Source of the DNA: Desulfobacteraceae bacterium
GTDB taxonomy: Bacteria > Desulfobacterota > Desulfobacteria > Desulfobacterales > ETH-SRB1
Assembly: GCA_030638305.1 (NCBI GenBank)
Contig: DAOWEW010000101.1
Location: 1-15,652, forward strand
Length of the DNA stretch: 15,652 nt
Direction: 5' to 3'
Part shown: piece by piece, positions 7,570 through 15,279 of the stretch
Layout of the letters: each line of letters opens with the position of its first letter
Position numbering within the stretch: the first letter of the stretch is position 1
Notes under the pieces: generated by a model
Database searches by the model: none
What the model was told of the DNA's origin: nothing
The model's input: the letters and a program-made list of their open reading frames with translations, nothing else
Translations under genes and position numbers: made by a program

Positions 7570-7581
7570 AGGTTTTAAAAC

Positions 7582-7977
7582 GGCCGGAACAGTCCATAAG
7601 CCGAATCCTGTTCCCTGCAAGGGTTACCCCACGCAGGGCAACGATCATTCATCTATGGGTGCCGGTTGCCCGACACCTCTTGCGACCTACCCGGGAGCTC
7701 GGACGGGCTACCCTCAAGCACTCCTCTATTTGGTCTTGCACCGGGTGGGGTTTACAAAGCTTCCCCGGTCACCCGGAGAACTGGTGCGCTCTTACCGCAC
7801 CTTTTCACCCTTACCCTGCAAGTCAGGCTTAGCCTGAATTCACAGGGCGGTATACTTTCTGCTGCACTTTCCTTCACGTTACCGCGACTTCACGTTATGA
7901 AGCACCCTGCCCTACGGTGTTCGGACTTTCCTCCGGATCAAACAAATGATCCAGCGATCGTCTGGACTGCTCCGACC
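7582..7977 (-). ncRNA. rnpB: RNase P RNA, bacterial class A
   Basis: Catalytic RNA that removes 5' leaders from tRNA precursors. The ends are set by the P1 helix: the 5' strand GGTCGGAGCAGTCC (7964-7977) pairs with the 3' strand GGACTGTTCCGGCC (7582-7595), allowing G-U pairs. The conserved GAGGAAAGTCC lies at 7923-7933, a GGCAGGGTGC-type segment near 7901-7911, and ATTCGGCTTATGG near the 3' end. GGGGTAACCC (7621-7630) gives the L15 loop that reads tRNA 3' CCA. The length of about 396 nt fits class A. No good promoter directly precedes it; a satellite hairpin does. Plus-strand open frames across this region are shadows. Exact ends are uncertain by a few bases. Confidence 0.96.
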
Positions 7978-7983
7978 GTAAAA

Positions 7984-8040
7984 GATCAGGGGTCAGGGGT
8001 CGGGAACTTCTCCTAATCCCTTGATCCCTGACCCCTGATC
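7984..8040. repeat. Satellite hairpin of GGGGTCAG words before rnpB
   Basis: GATCAGGGGTCAGGGGTCGGGA on the left is nearly complementary to TCCC...GATCCCTGACCCCTGATC on the right, forming a long G+C-rich stem with a short interior. It is made of repeated GGGGTCAG-type words. On the minus strand the hairpin is followed by CTTTTAC and then the RNase P RNA, so it might terminate the zinc-ribbon transcript. It fills the whole gap between that gene's stop codon and rnpB. Confidence 0.8.
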
Positions 8041-8041
8041 T

Positions 8042-8752
8042 CTAATTAGTATTCTTCCAGTAAATTATTCTCTGACAACTTGGACAAAATTCCAAGCTTT
8101 TACAGCGCTGAAGATCATTATACATCTGCGGCGGAATATTCATATTACATATATAGCATACGGAATCTATTACGGGCGCAACTGCAATTCCTCCAGCCTT
8201 ATCTCTTACAGTAAGATATACATTTAACAATTTAGGCTCAATTTTACCTGTAAATTTCTTCCATTCAGTATCAAGTTCAGCAAGCCTTTTATCGTTCTTT
8301 TCTGTTTCATGAGCTATGGTCTGTTTTTCTTTATTAACCTGCTCGAAAAGCTCTTTATATTCATTTTTTCTATCAGATAGAACTTTCTCAATATCCTCCA
8401 TTTGTTCAAGGCATTCGAACTGTTTATCTTCAACTTGAGAATTTATTGCTTTAATATCCTCAATTTCTTTTAATAATGAATTATATTCTTTGTTTGTTTT
8501 AATAGTTCCAAGTCTTTCCTGATTTTTCTTTAATCTGGAGATATTCATTTCTACATCAGATTTATATAAACGATAACTCTTTTTCAGCTCATCAAGTTTT
8601 AATTCTTCATCTTTCGTAGTCTGCTCAAACTCACTAAACCTTGAAGAAAGACTATTCAACCTTTGAGTAACGTTACTTAAAAGCAATTTAATTTCGTTGG
8701 TTTCTGTCTCAATTTTTTGAAGTTTTACCAGATTATCTATCTGTTCTTTCAT
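8042..8752 (-). CDS. Coiled-coil protein with C4-type zinc ribbon (CT398-like / zf-RING_7)
   Basis: A 236-residue protein of the widespread family with a long helical hairpin (about 1-170, rich in Glu and Lys, no prolines between about 10 and 170) and a C-terminal zinc ribbon. The metal ligands are visible as C199-Y-I-C202 and C223-P-S-C226; C217 lies between them. VAPVIDSVCYICN and LEFCPSCQRIIYW are typical of the ribbon. The family is often described as a possible nucleic-acid-binding protein, but its role is not established. Its place between a nif3-like gene and rnpB is, as I recall, conserved in many deltaproteobacteria. The start is ATG with a weak TAAGG very close upstream. A 117-bp satellite hairpin separates it from the nif3-like gene. 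Confidence 0.9.
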   Translation of the reverse strand: MKEQIDNLVKLQKIETETNEIKLLLSNVTQRLNSLSSRFSEFEQTTKDEELKLDELKKSYRLYKSDVEMNISRLKKNQERLGTIKTNKEYNSLLKEIEDIKAINSQVEDKQFECLEQMEDIEKVLSDRKNEYKELFEQVNKEKQTIAHETEKNDKRLAELDTEWKKFTGKIEPKLLNVYLTVRDKAGGIAVAPVIDSVCYICNMNIPPQMYNDLQRCKSLEFCPSCQRIIYWKNTN

Positions 8753-8763
8753 ATCCTTAACTT

Positions 8764-8880
8764 ATCAGGTTTTAAGATTTAAGATTTAAGATTTAGGCTT
8801 TAGATGTCAGGTGTTATAACATCATATTACTACGTTATAACGGATACTTAAAACTTAAATCCTAAATCTTAAAACCTAAT
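8764..8880. repeat. Satellite hairpin of TTTAAGAT words
   Basis: The left arm is AGGTTTTAAG followed by repeated ATTTAAG words; the right arm (about 8847-8880) is its approximate reverse complement ending in CTTAAAACCTAAT. An inner pair of the self-complementary octamer GTTATAAC (8813-8820 and 8835-8842) gives a nested stem. It fills the gap between the nif3-like and zinc-ribbon genes and touches the nif3-like stop codon. Confidence 0.8.
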
Positions 8881-10004
8881 CACAAAACAACAAACGGATC
8901 TTTTTCCAGTTTACATGCCTCAACTTTTACATCGAACTCACTTTCAATAAGAATTTTTTGAAGACGTTCCGCCAGCACTTCAACTATTAAATGCTCGGAT
9001 GCAAAATGTCCTATATCAATCAGGCCAAGGTTTGCGGCCTCGACAGCCCTTGCATCATGATAACGCAAATCTCCACTTATATAAACTTGAGATCCTGATG
9101 AAAAAAAGTTATTCATCTGGCTTGACCCGCTGCCGGTACACACAGATGCAGTCTTAACAGACAGATCCGGTTTTCCGACGATTTTTACTGATTTCAATTT
9201 AAGTATTTTTTTAATTTCCAATGCAAAATCAGCAAGCTTTTTTTTCTCATCAAGTTCTCCGATACGACCAATGCCCTGAGCATTCTCTTGAGTTATAAGA
9301 GGATAAACATCATATGCCGGCACCTCATAAGGATGAGCTTTTTTCACATGCCGGATAACGCTTTTGAGATTACTTTTTTGTACAATGGTTTCTATCCTTA
9401 TCTCATCTGTTTGAGTAATCTCACCAGGTTTGCCTATAAATGGATTTGCCTGTGAACCAGGCTTGAAAGTACCTTTTCCTCTTGTCCTGAAAGAACAGCA
9501 TGAATAATTTTCAATTTCCCCGGCCATGGTCATAATTTCAAAAAAAGAATCCAAAATTTGTTGCTCATACTTAACAGGCACGTACAATACAAGCTTATAA
9601 TTTTCTGCGCTCCTGACCTTTCCCAGAACTTTCAGATTTTTTAGACCGATACGTGTTGCGATAACATCATTTATACCATCTTTTGCACTGTCAAGGTTGG
9701 TATGTGCTGAAAATATACCGGTGCGGTGTTTAACGGCCATCTTGATTACACGGCCAACAGGAGTGCTGAAATCAATGGATTTCAAAGGTTGAAATATCAG
9801 GGGATGGTGTGTAATAATTAAATCAATATCATTATTGCAGGCAGCCTCAACAACATCGGGAGCAGGATCCAAAGCAATCAACACTTTTTTTACCGGCCAG
9901 TTATTTTGTCCAACCTGTAATCCGACATTATCCCATTCTTCAGCAAGATGGAATGGTGCGAAGTTTTCCATCGCCTTAATGATATCAGATATTTTTGCAA
10001 TCAT
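8880..10004 (-). CDS. NIF3/DUF34-family dinuclear metal protein (YbgI/YqfO-like)
   Basis: A 374-residue member of the long NIF3 form, sometimes annotated 'GTP cyclohydrolase 1 type 2 homolog'. That activity is not general, and the physiological role is unsettled. Two alpha/beta half domains (about 1-130 and 240-374) form the metal site, and an inserted PII-like ferredoxin-fold domain spans about 135-235 (KLVLYVPVKYEQQIL...KKAHPYEVPAYDVYPL). Metal-ligand motifs are ITHHPLIF (H66, H67), AHTNLD (H101, D105) and GHFASEH (H333, E337). EEWDNVGLQVG near 22-32 is a family hallmark. Its ATG is only 17 bases downstream of the mature tRNA end, with no clear Shine-Dalgarno sequence in that gap, so expression is probably linked to the tRNA transcript. 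Length and motifs appear intact. Confidence 0.92.
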   Translation of the reverse strand: MIAKISDIIKAMENFAPFHLAEEWDNVGLQVGQNNWPVKKVLIALDPAPDVVEAACNNDIDLIITHHPLIFQPLKSIDFSTPVGRVIKMAVKHRTGIFSAHTNLDSAKDGINDVIATRIGLKNLKVLGKVRSAENYKLVLYVPVKYEQQILDSFFEIMTMAGEIENYSCCSFRTRGKGTFKPGSQANPFIGKPGEITQTDEIRIETIVQKSNLKSVIRHVKKAHPYEVPAYDVYPLITQENAQGIGRIGELDEKKKLADFALEIKKILKLKSVKIVGKPDLSVKTASVCTGSGSSQMNNFFSSGSQVYISGDLRYHDARAVEAANLGLIDIGHFASEHLIVEVLAERLQKILIESEFDVKVEACKLEKDPFVVL

Positions 10005-10021
10005 TGTTCAATCATAAAAAA

Positions 10022-10094
10022 TGGGCCCACCTGGATTCGAACCAGGGACCGACCGGTTATGAGCCGGTGGCTCTGCCATCTGAGCTATGGGCCC
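10022..10094 (-). tRNA. tRNA with CAU anticodon (Ile2 likely, or elongator Met)
   Basis: A 73-nt cloverleaf. The acceptor stem is GGGCCCA/TGGGCCC, the D arm AGCTCAGATGGCAGAGC, the anticodon stem ACCGG/CCGGT with loop CTCATAA (anticodon CAT), and the T arm CCTGGTTCGAATCCAGG. The discriminator is A. CCA is not encoded; T6 follows directly. CAU anticodons occur in initiator Met, elongator Met and the lysidine-modified Ile tRNA reading AUA. The acceptor stem pairs fully, which argues against an initiator. The GGCTCATAACC anticodon arm resembles Bacillus Ile2 from memory, so Ile2 is my preference without certainty. Confidence 0.95.
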
Positions 10095-10108
10095 GCAAAT
10101 TTGATTTA

Positions 10109-10290
10109 GGAACAAGGTTTAAATAACTTTCTCATTTAGGCGCTCAAATTTAGATCGGATTTGTTCGATCTGAGTATTCAAAATCTTAAGGAATAGCAAG
10201 CTATTTTGTAGATTTTGAATACTCAGATCGGGCAAAGGCGACCTGAAGATGAGATGCATAAATGGATAAAGTTATTTAAACCTTATTTTT
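10109..10290. repeat. Intact MITE-like palindromic element (copy C)
   Basis: A nested palindrome between rpoD and the tRNA. The outer arms AAGGTTTAAATAACTTT (10114-10130) and 10268-10284 are perfect 17-bp inverted repeats. The inner 20-bp arms at 10167-10186 and 10210-10229 are also perfect inverts. The centre is AATAGC-AA-GCTATT. Between outer and inner arms the two sides remain imperfectly complementary. It has no ORF. Related copies lie at 2590-2650, 4023-4185 and 14348-14370. The family resembles a non-autonomous miniature element, though no target-site duplication is evident by eye. Confidence 0.9.
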
Positions 10291-10310
10291 AACTTTATAA
10301 AAACTTTTTG

Positions 10311-12086
<1,776 letters not shown>

Positions 12087-12115
12087 ATATTTCAGTCTCC
12101 TAATGACTTCAGAAC

Positions 12116-12284
12116 TAATACCTGAATTGAGCGATTTTTTACTCGACCTGCACTAATCTCTTGCGCATCAAGGATTCGCGAAAATCCTCAACATATCCAC
12201 GGGTATGCCTGCGGTTTTCGAAAACCTTGCTGCATCAAGATATCAGCACATCTCTTCGCAAAAAATCACTCAACTCAGGTATTA
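12116..12284. repeat. Second large palindromic element (type 2) upstream of rpoD
   Basis: The outer arms at 12116-12140 and 12260-12284 match as reverse complements at 23 of 25 positions, starting TAATACCTGA. The interior is also imperfectly self-complementary: CAAGGATTCGCGAAAATCC on one side against GGTTTTCGAAAACCTTG on the other, around a centre near ATATCCACGGGTAT (12193-12206). It shares no obvious sequence with the palindrome family at 10109-10290. It has no convincing ORF. It begins 29 bp upstream of the rpoD start, in the 12087-12414 gap that is otherwise filled by the adjacent 149-bp element. Confidence 0.8.
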
Positions 12285-12291
12285 CAAAACT

Positions 12292-12440
12292 TTTCAACCT
12301 GTGCGGTTAGCCGTTAGCATTGAAAAGGTGTGGAAATGAGAGATTTTGGAGAACTTAATCAACAGGTCAATGAGGTAAATAGGATGTTGAACAGTTTTAT
12401 CCAAAAGCTAATGGCTAAAAGCTAACCGCACAGGTCGAAA
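12292..12440. mobile_element. 149-bp element with 20-bp terminal inverted repeats, between rpoD and dnaG
   Basis: Terminal repeats at 12292-12311 (TTTCAACCTGTGCGGTTAGC) and 12421-12440 are reverse complements at 19 of 20 positions. Inside are GTTAGC/GCTAA-type words next to both ends and a 29-codon plus-strand ORF with its own ribosome-binding-like AAAAGGTG. The element overlaps the last eight codons and stop of dnaG on the other strand. The structure resembles an internally deleted miniature element; no target-site duplication can be confirmed by eye. Confidence 0.65.
12336..12425 (+). pseudogene. 29-codon remnant of a four-helix-bundle (S23/IVP-type) protein
   Basis: A plus-strand ORF from ATG at 12336 to TAA at 12423-12425, antisense to the dnaG end. 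The product begins MRDFGELNQQ and continues EVNRMLNSFIQKL to the end. From family knowledge, four-helix-bundle proteins of the 23S rRNA intervening-sequence type often start M-R/K-D-F and end in an E-V-x-R-M-L-x-S-x-I-x-K-L helix, with about 80-90 residues between. Both ends are therefore present here and the middle is missing. A purine-rich AAAAGGTGTGGAA lies just before the ATG. It could be a chance ORF or a real small peptide; a deletion remnant is the best fit. Confidence 0.5.
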
Positions 12441-14277
12441 CTTTTAGCTTAGCGCTTTGCATAACCTGAATTTGTTTTTCCTTTAACAATTTTTGAGACA
12501 GCTCTAAAAGCAACTCATGGTCGTTACACTCCTCTGCTGCCTTTATTTTCTGCAATAAAGTTTTTTTTTGACGATTTCGGAATAACTCAAATTGCGATAA
12601 CAACTTGAGGCAGCCTTCACGGCCCCACTTATCTTCACCAATCGACAACGAGGCAACAATACTTCTTTTTTCCCTGTCGTCAATACTGTTAACGATATCA
12701 GATACCATTTCGTTGCCCCGGGGACTCACATCATGCAATTCATCCCGAACGTTCTCATGTTCTCCCTGCTTCAGAACTATTTGACCGATTAGCTTTAAGG
12801 ATTCATCTTCGAAATGATCAAGTATATTACGCGAAATAATTTCAGGTAATATTTCGGGAAATTGAAGCATCATTGCAATAATCTTTCTTTCGTGCCTGTC
12901 CCCCTTTAAGACAGGATTTCTATCCTGCGTTTTGTCTGACAAATCTTTATTTGGTTTGATGCTTTTATTCCCGGATATTGTTCTCACCTTTTCCAGGATT
13001 GATACTTCATCAATTCCTATAATTTCTGCAAGCTTTTTGATATATAAAGATCTTTCAACACTATCATTAATATGAGCCAGGGGCTGTTTCATGTCCGATA
13101 TGATACGAATTTTCCCTTCAATGGAAAGCCCGTACTTCTTTACAGCAGAGTCAATAAGAAAAAGAATTATACCTTTAGCTTCTGAAACAGCATCCATAAA
13201 GGATTTATATCCAAATTCAAAAAGATATGAATCAGGATCATATCCTTTTGGTAATACAAGAATTTGTGCATTAACATATTCTTTATCGAAAACCTTTATG
13301 CTTCGCTCTGCTGCCTTAATGCCGGCTGCATCAGAATCATAAACCAGAACAAATCTGCCATTTTTACCAACAAATCCTCTAAGAATCCGGACATGCCCCT
13401 GAGTTAGTGAAGTACCGAGTGTTGCTACGGAGTTAAGAATTCCATGCTGATGTAATGCCAACAGGTCAAAATATCCTTCAACGATGTAAACCGTTTCACT
13501 TGCCCGGCAATGCTCTTTTGCGATGTGCAATCCATAAAGAGATCGACTTTTGTTATAAACATATGTCTCGGGAGAATTCAGGTATTTAGGCAGGGAATCG
13601 TCCATTACACGTCCTCCGAAACCCGACACTTGCCTGCTGACATCAAAAATCGGAAATATTATACGATTTCTGAAACGGTCATAATAGCCCTTTTTGCCCT
13701 CCCTTTTAATAATCAAACCTGATTTTTCAACAAGTTCATGCGATATGTTTTTTTTTGAAAAATAATTTATAATATTATCCCAGCCTGCAGGAGCAAACCC
13801 CAGATTAAATACAGCAATAGTATCTTCTCTCATTCCACGTTTCTTGAGATATTCTAAAGCTATTTTTCCTTCAGCATCGCTTAAAAGGCTATGTTTAAAA
13901 AAACCCATCGCCTGTTTATTTACAGCAAGCAAGCTTTCTCTTTCGCTAATCCGCCTTTTTTGCTCTGACGACATTGCCTGAACCGGAATCTCAATGCCAT
14001 ATCTGCTCGCAAGCATTTTTGCCGTCTCAAAAAATGAAAGGCCTTCATGATTCATCAAAAAGTTAAATACATTTCCACCGGTACCACAGCCAAAACAATA
14101 AAATATTTGTTTCTCGGGACTTACAGTAAAGGACGGTGTTTTTTCGGTATGAAACGGACAAAGGCCAACATAATTCCTTCCAACTTTTTTCAGAAGAACC
14201 AGTTCTGAAATAATATCTACGATATCAGCACTATTTCTAATTTCTGAAACCTTATCTTCGGGAATAAAAACTGCCAA
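12415..14277 (-). CDS. dnaG: DNA primase DnaG
   Basis: Replicative primase of 620 residues that makes RNA primers at the fork. The N-terminal zinc-binding domain (about 36-98) has ligands C40, H43, C61 and C64 in LCPFHTEKTPSF and FYCFGCGTGGN. The RNA polymerase core (about 110-370) includes NRIIFPIFD, GFGGR and the Toprim motifs IVEGYFD (E267) and VYDSDAAG (D314, D316). A helical C-terminal region (about 455-605) should bind the DnaB helicase. The start codon appears to be TTG at 14275-14277, chosen because the following MAVFIPEDKV aligns with usual DnaG N-termini; only a G-run lies upstream. The last eight codons and the stop (from about 12438 down) lie inside an inverted-repeat element, so the extreme C-terminus (VSTCAVSF) is probably not ancestral. 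rpsU, the usual upstream partner in many proteobacteria, is absent; hisA lies upstream. Confidence 0.97.
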   Translation of the reverse strand: MAVFIPEDKVSEIRNSADIVDIISELVLLKKVGRNYVGLCPFHTEKTPSFTVSPEKQIFYCFGCGTGGNVFNFLMNHEGLSFFETAKMLASRYGIEIPVQAMSSEQKRRISERESLLAVNKQAMGFFKHSLLSDAEGKIALEYLKKRGMREDTIAVFNLGFAPAGWDNIINYFSKKNISHELVEKSGLIIKREGKKGYYDRFRNRIIFPIFDVSRQVSGFGGRVMDDSLPKYLNSPETYVYNKSRSLYGLHIAKEHCRASETVYIVEGYFDLLALHQHGILNSVATLGTSLTQGHVRILRGFVGKNGRFVLVYDSDAAGIKAAERSIKVFDKEYVNAQILVLPKGYDPDSYLFEFGYKSFMDAVSEAKGIILFLIDSAVKKYGLSIEGKIRIISDMKQPLAHINDSVERSLYIKKLAEIIGIDEVSILEKVRTISGNKSIKPNKDLSDKTQDRNPVLKGDRHERKIIAMMLQFPEILPEIISRNILDHFEDESLKLIGQIVLKQGEHENVRDELHDVSPRGNEMVSDIVNSIDDREKRSIVASLSIGEDKWGREGCLKLLSQFELFRNRQKKTLLQKIKAAEECNDHELLLELSQKLLKEKQIQVMQSAKLKVSTCAVSF

Positions 14278-14347
14278 TAAAAGTACCCCCCCGGCAAACT
14301 ATGAAATAGGGAAAAAAGGTGATAACGGTAGGAGATTAAGAAACGTA

Positions 14348-14370
14348 GAAGTTATTTCGTCCACGTTCTT
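14348..14370. repeat. Arm fragment of the palindromic repeat family (copy D)
   Basis: The reverse complement of these 23 bases, AAGAACGTGGACGAAATAACTTC when read in two parts, matches the start of copy B (4021-4044) with one gap and one mismatch. Only the outer arm remains. It lies in the dnaG leader, 70 bp before the start codon. Confidence 0.65.
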
Positions 14371-14387
14371 AAATGGAATGAAGTTTA

Positions 14388-14415
14388 GCAAAATTGAACA
14401 TTCTTCAAAGGTCTC
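14388..14415. repeat. Degenerate copy of the sufC-leader hairpin repeat
   Basis: Twenty-five of 28 bases match 7542-7569, including GCAAAATTGAACATT and GGTCTC. Only one arm plus the loop and a decayed second arm are present, so it no longer forms the full stem. It lies next to copy D in the dnaG leader. Confidence 0.65.
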
Positions 14416-14444
14416 TTTAATATTATTAATTATTTTAACCTTAC

Positions 14445-14473
14445 AAAATAACTATCAATAATATTGATGTCAA
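14445..14473 (-). promoter_or_regulatory. Candidate sigma-70 promoter for dnaG with operator-like dyad
   Basis: On the minus strand a perfect -35 box TTGACA (14468-14473) is followed by exactly 17 bases and TATTTT (14445-14450, four of six -10 matches). A 15-bp perfect dyad, ATCAATA-A-TATTGAT (14454-14468), fills the spacer and touches the -35 box, the placement expected for a repressor site. Transcription would start near 14438 and leave a leader of about 160 nt containing two repeat fragments. The promoter is a sequence match only, and no binding factor is recognisable. Confidence 0.5.
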
Positions 14474-14494
14474 GGTACGATATTAAAAATATGT

Positions 14495-14524
14495 AACGGT
14501 TGTCGGTTTACAGTTCACGGTTTC
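14495..14524. repeat. Short satellite of CGGTTTACAGTTCA-type words
   Basis: ACGGTTG, TCGGTTTAC, AGTTCACGG and TTTC read as about four degenerate copies of a 7-9 base word. It sits between the hisA stop codon and the candidate dnaG promoter. It is shorter and less regular than the other satellites, and is grouped with them by style, not by shared sequence. Confidence 0.45.
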
Positions 14525-14544
14525 ATATTTTAATCAGTCGCGAC

Positions 14545-15279
14545 TTAATTTTTCCTTATCTTTGAAACTTCAATAGCTTCTTTAAGGTTCAGTGTCCCGC
14601 TATATAGTGCTCTTCCGGTAATAACTCCAACTACCCCTGCCTCTCTTAAAGGCATTAAATTTTTTATGTCTTCTATTGTTGAAACACCGCCTGAAGCAAC
14701 TACCGGTATTGATACAGCCTCTGCGAGACGTTTTGTTTCTTCGATATTCGGACCGGTCTGCATGCCATCTCTATGTATATCGGTAAAGTTTATTGCTGCA
14801 ACACCACAATCTTCAAATTGCTTTGCCAGATCAACGGCTTTAACCTGTGTTGTCTCAGTCCATCCCTCAATAGCAACAAATCCGTTGCGTGCATCTATCC
14901 CAACAATAATCTGACCTGGAAATGCCCGGCAGGCATTTTTAATTAGACAGGGGTTGTTAATTGCCTCGGTTCCGATAATTACCCTTTTTACCCCGATATC
15001 AATAAACATGCTTATGGTATCTCTATCCCTTATTCCACCTCCAACCTGAATATGGGCGTCAACGCTTTCAACTATTTTTTTGATTGAATTAAAATTTTGA
15101 GGACTTTTTTTAAAAGCACCGTCAAGATCAATTACGTGAATAATTTCAACTCCTTGCAAATCCCACTTCTTTGCCATAGCCGCAGGATTATCAGAAAATA
15201 CTGTTTCTTCATCCATACGCCCCTGAAGGAGTCTGACACATTTACCGTTTTTTATATCAACTGCAGGTATAATAATCAT
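14545..15279 (-). CDS. hisA: Phosphoribosylformimino-5-aminoimidazole carboxamide ribotide isomerase HisA
   Basis: Histidine biosynthesis enzyme, catalysing the Amadori rearrangement of ProFAR to PRFAR in the cytoplasm. The 244-residue TIM barrel is of normal length. Catalytic acids are D8 in IIIPAVDIK and D129 in IIVGIDAR. Phosphate-binding loops are QVGGGIRD (about 78-85), ASGGVS (about 195-200) and ITGRALYSG (about 220-228). HVIDLDGA (48-55) and NFTDIHRDGMQTGPN (164-178) are family signatures. The ATG overlaps the stop codon of the upstream gene as ATGA (15276-15279), so translation is probably coupled. There is no good ribosome binding site of its own. No other his genes are in view. Confidence 0.97.
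   Translation of the reverse strand: MIIIPAVDIKNGKCVRLLQGRMDEETVFSDNPAAMAKKWDLQGVEIIHVIDLDGAFKKSPQNFNSIKKIVESVDAHIQVGGGIRDRDTISMFIDIGVKRVIIGTEAINNPCLIKNACRAFPGQIIVGIDARNGFVAIEGWTETTQVKAVDLAKQFEDCGVAAINFTDIHRDGMQTGPNIEETKRLAEAVSIPVVASGGVSTIEDIKNLMPLREAGVVGVITGRALYSGTLNLKEAIEVSKIRKN

Noticed and set aside
7374..8016. Overlapping plus-strand open frames of 60-152 codons across sufC and rnpB
   Set aside because: They lie opposite RNase P RNA and the sufC N-terminus, have no ribosome binding site, and give compositionally odd proteins; the structured RNA explains the sequence.
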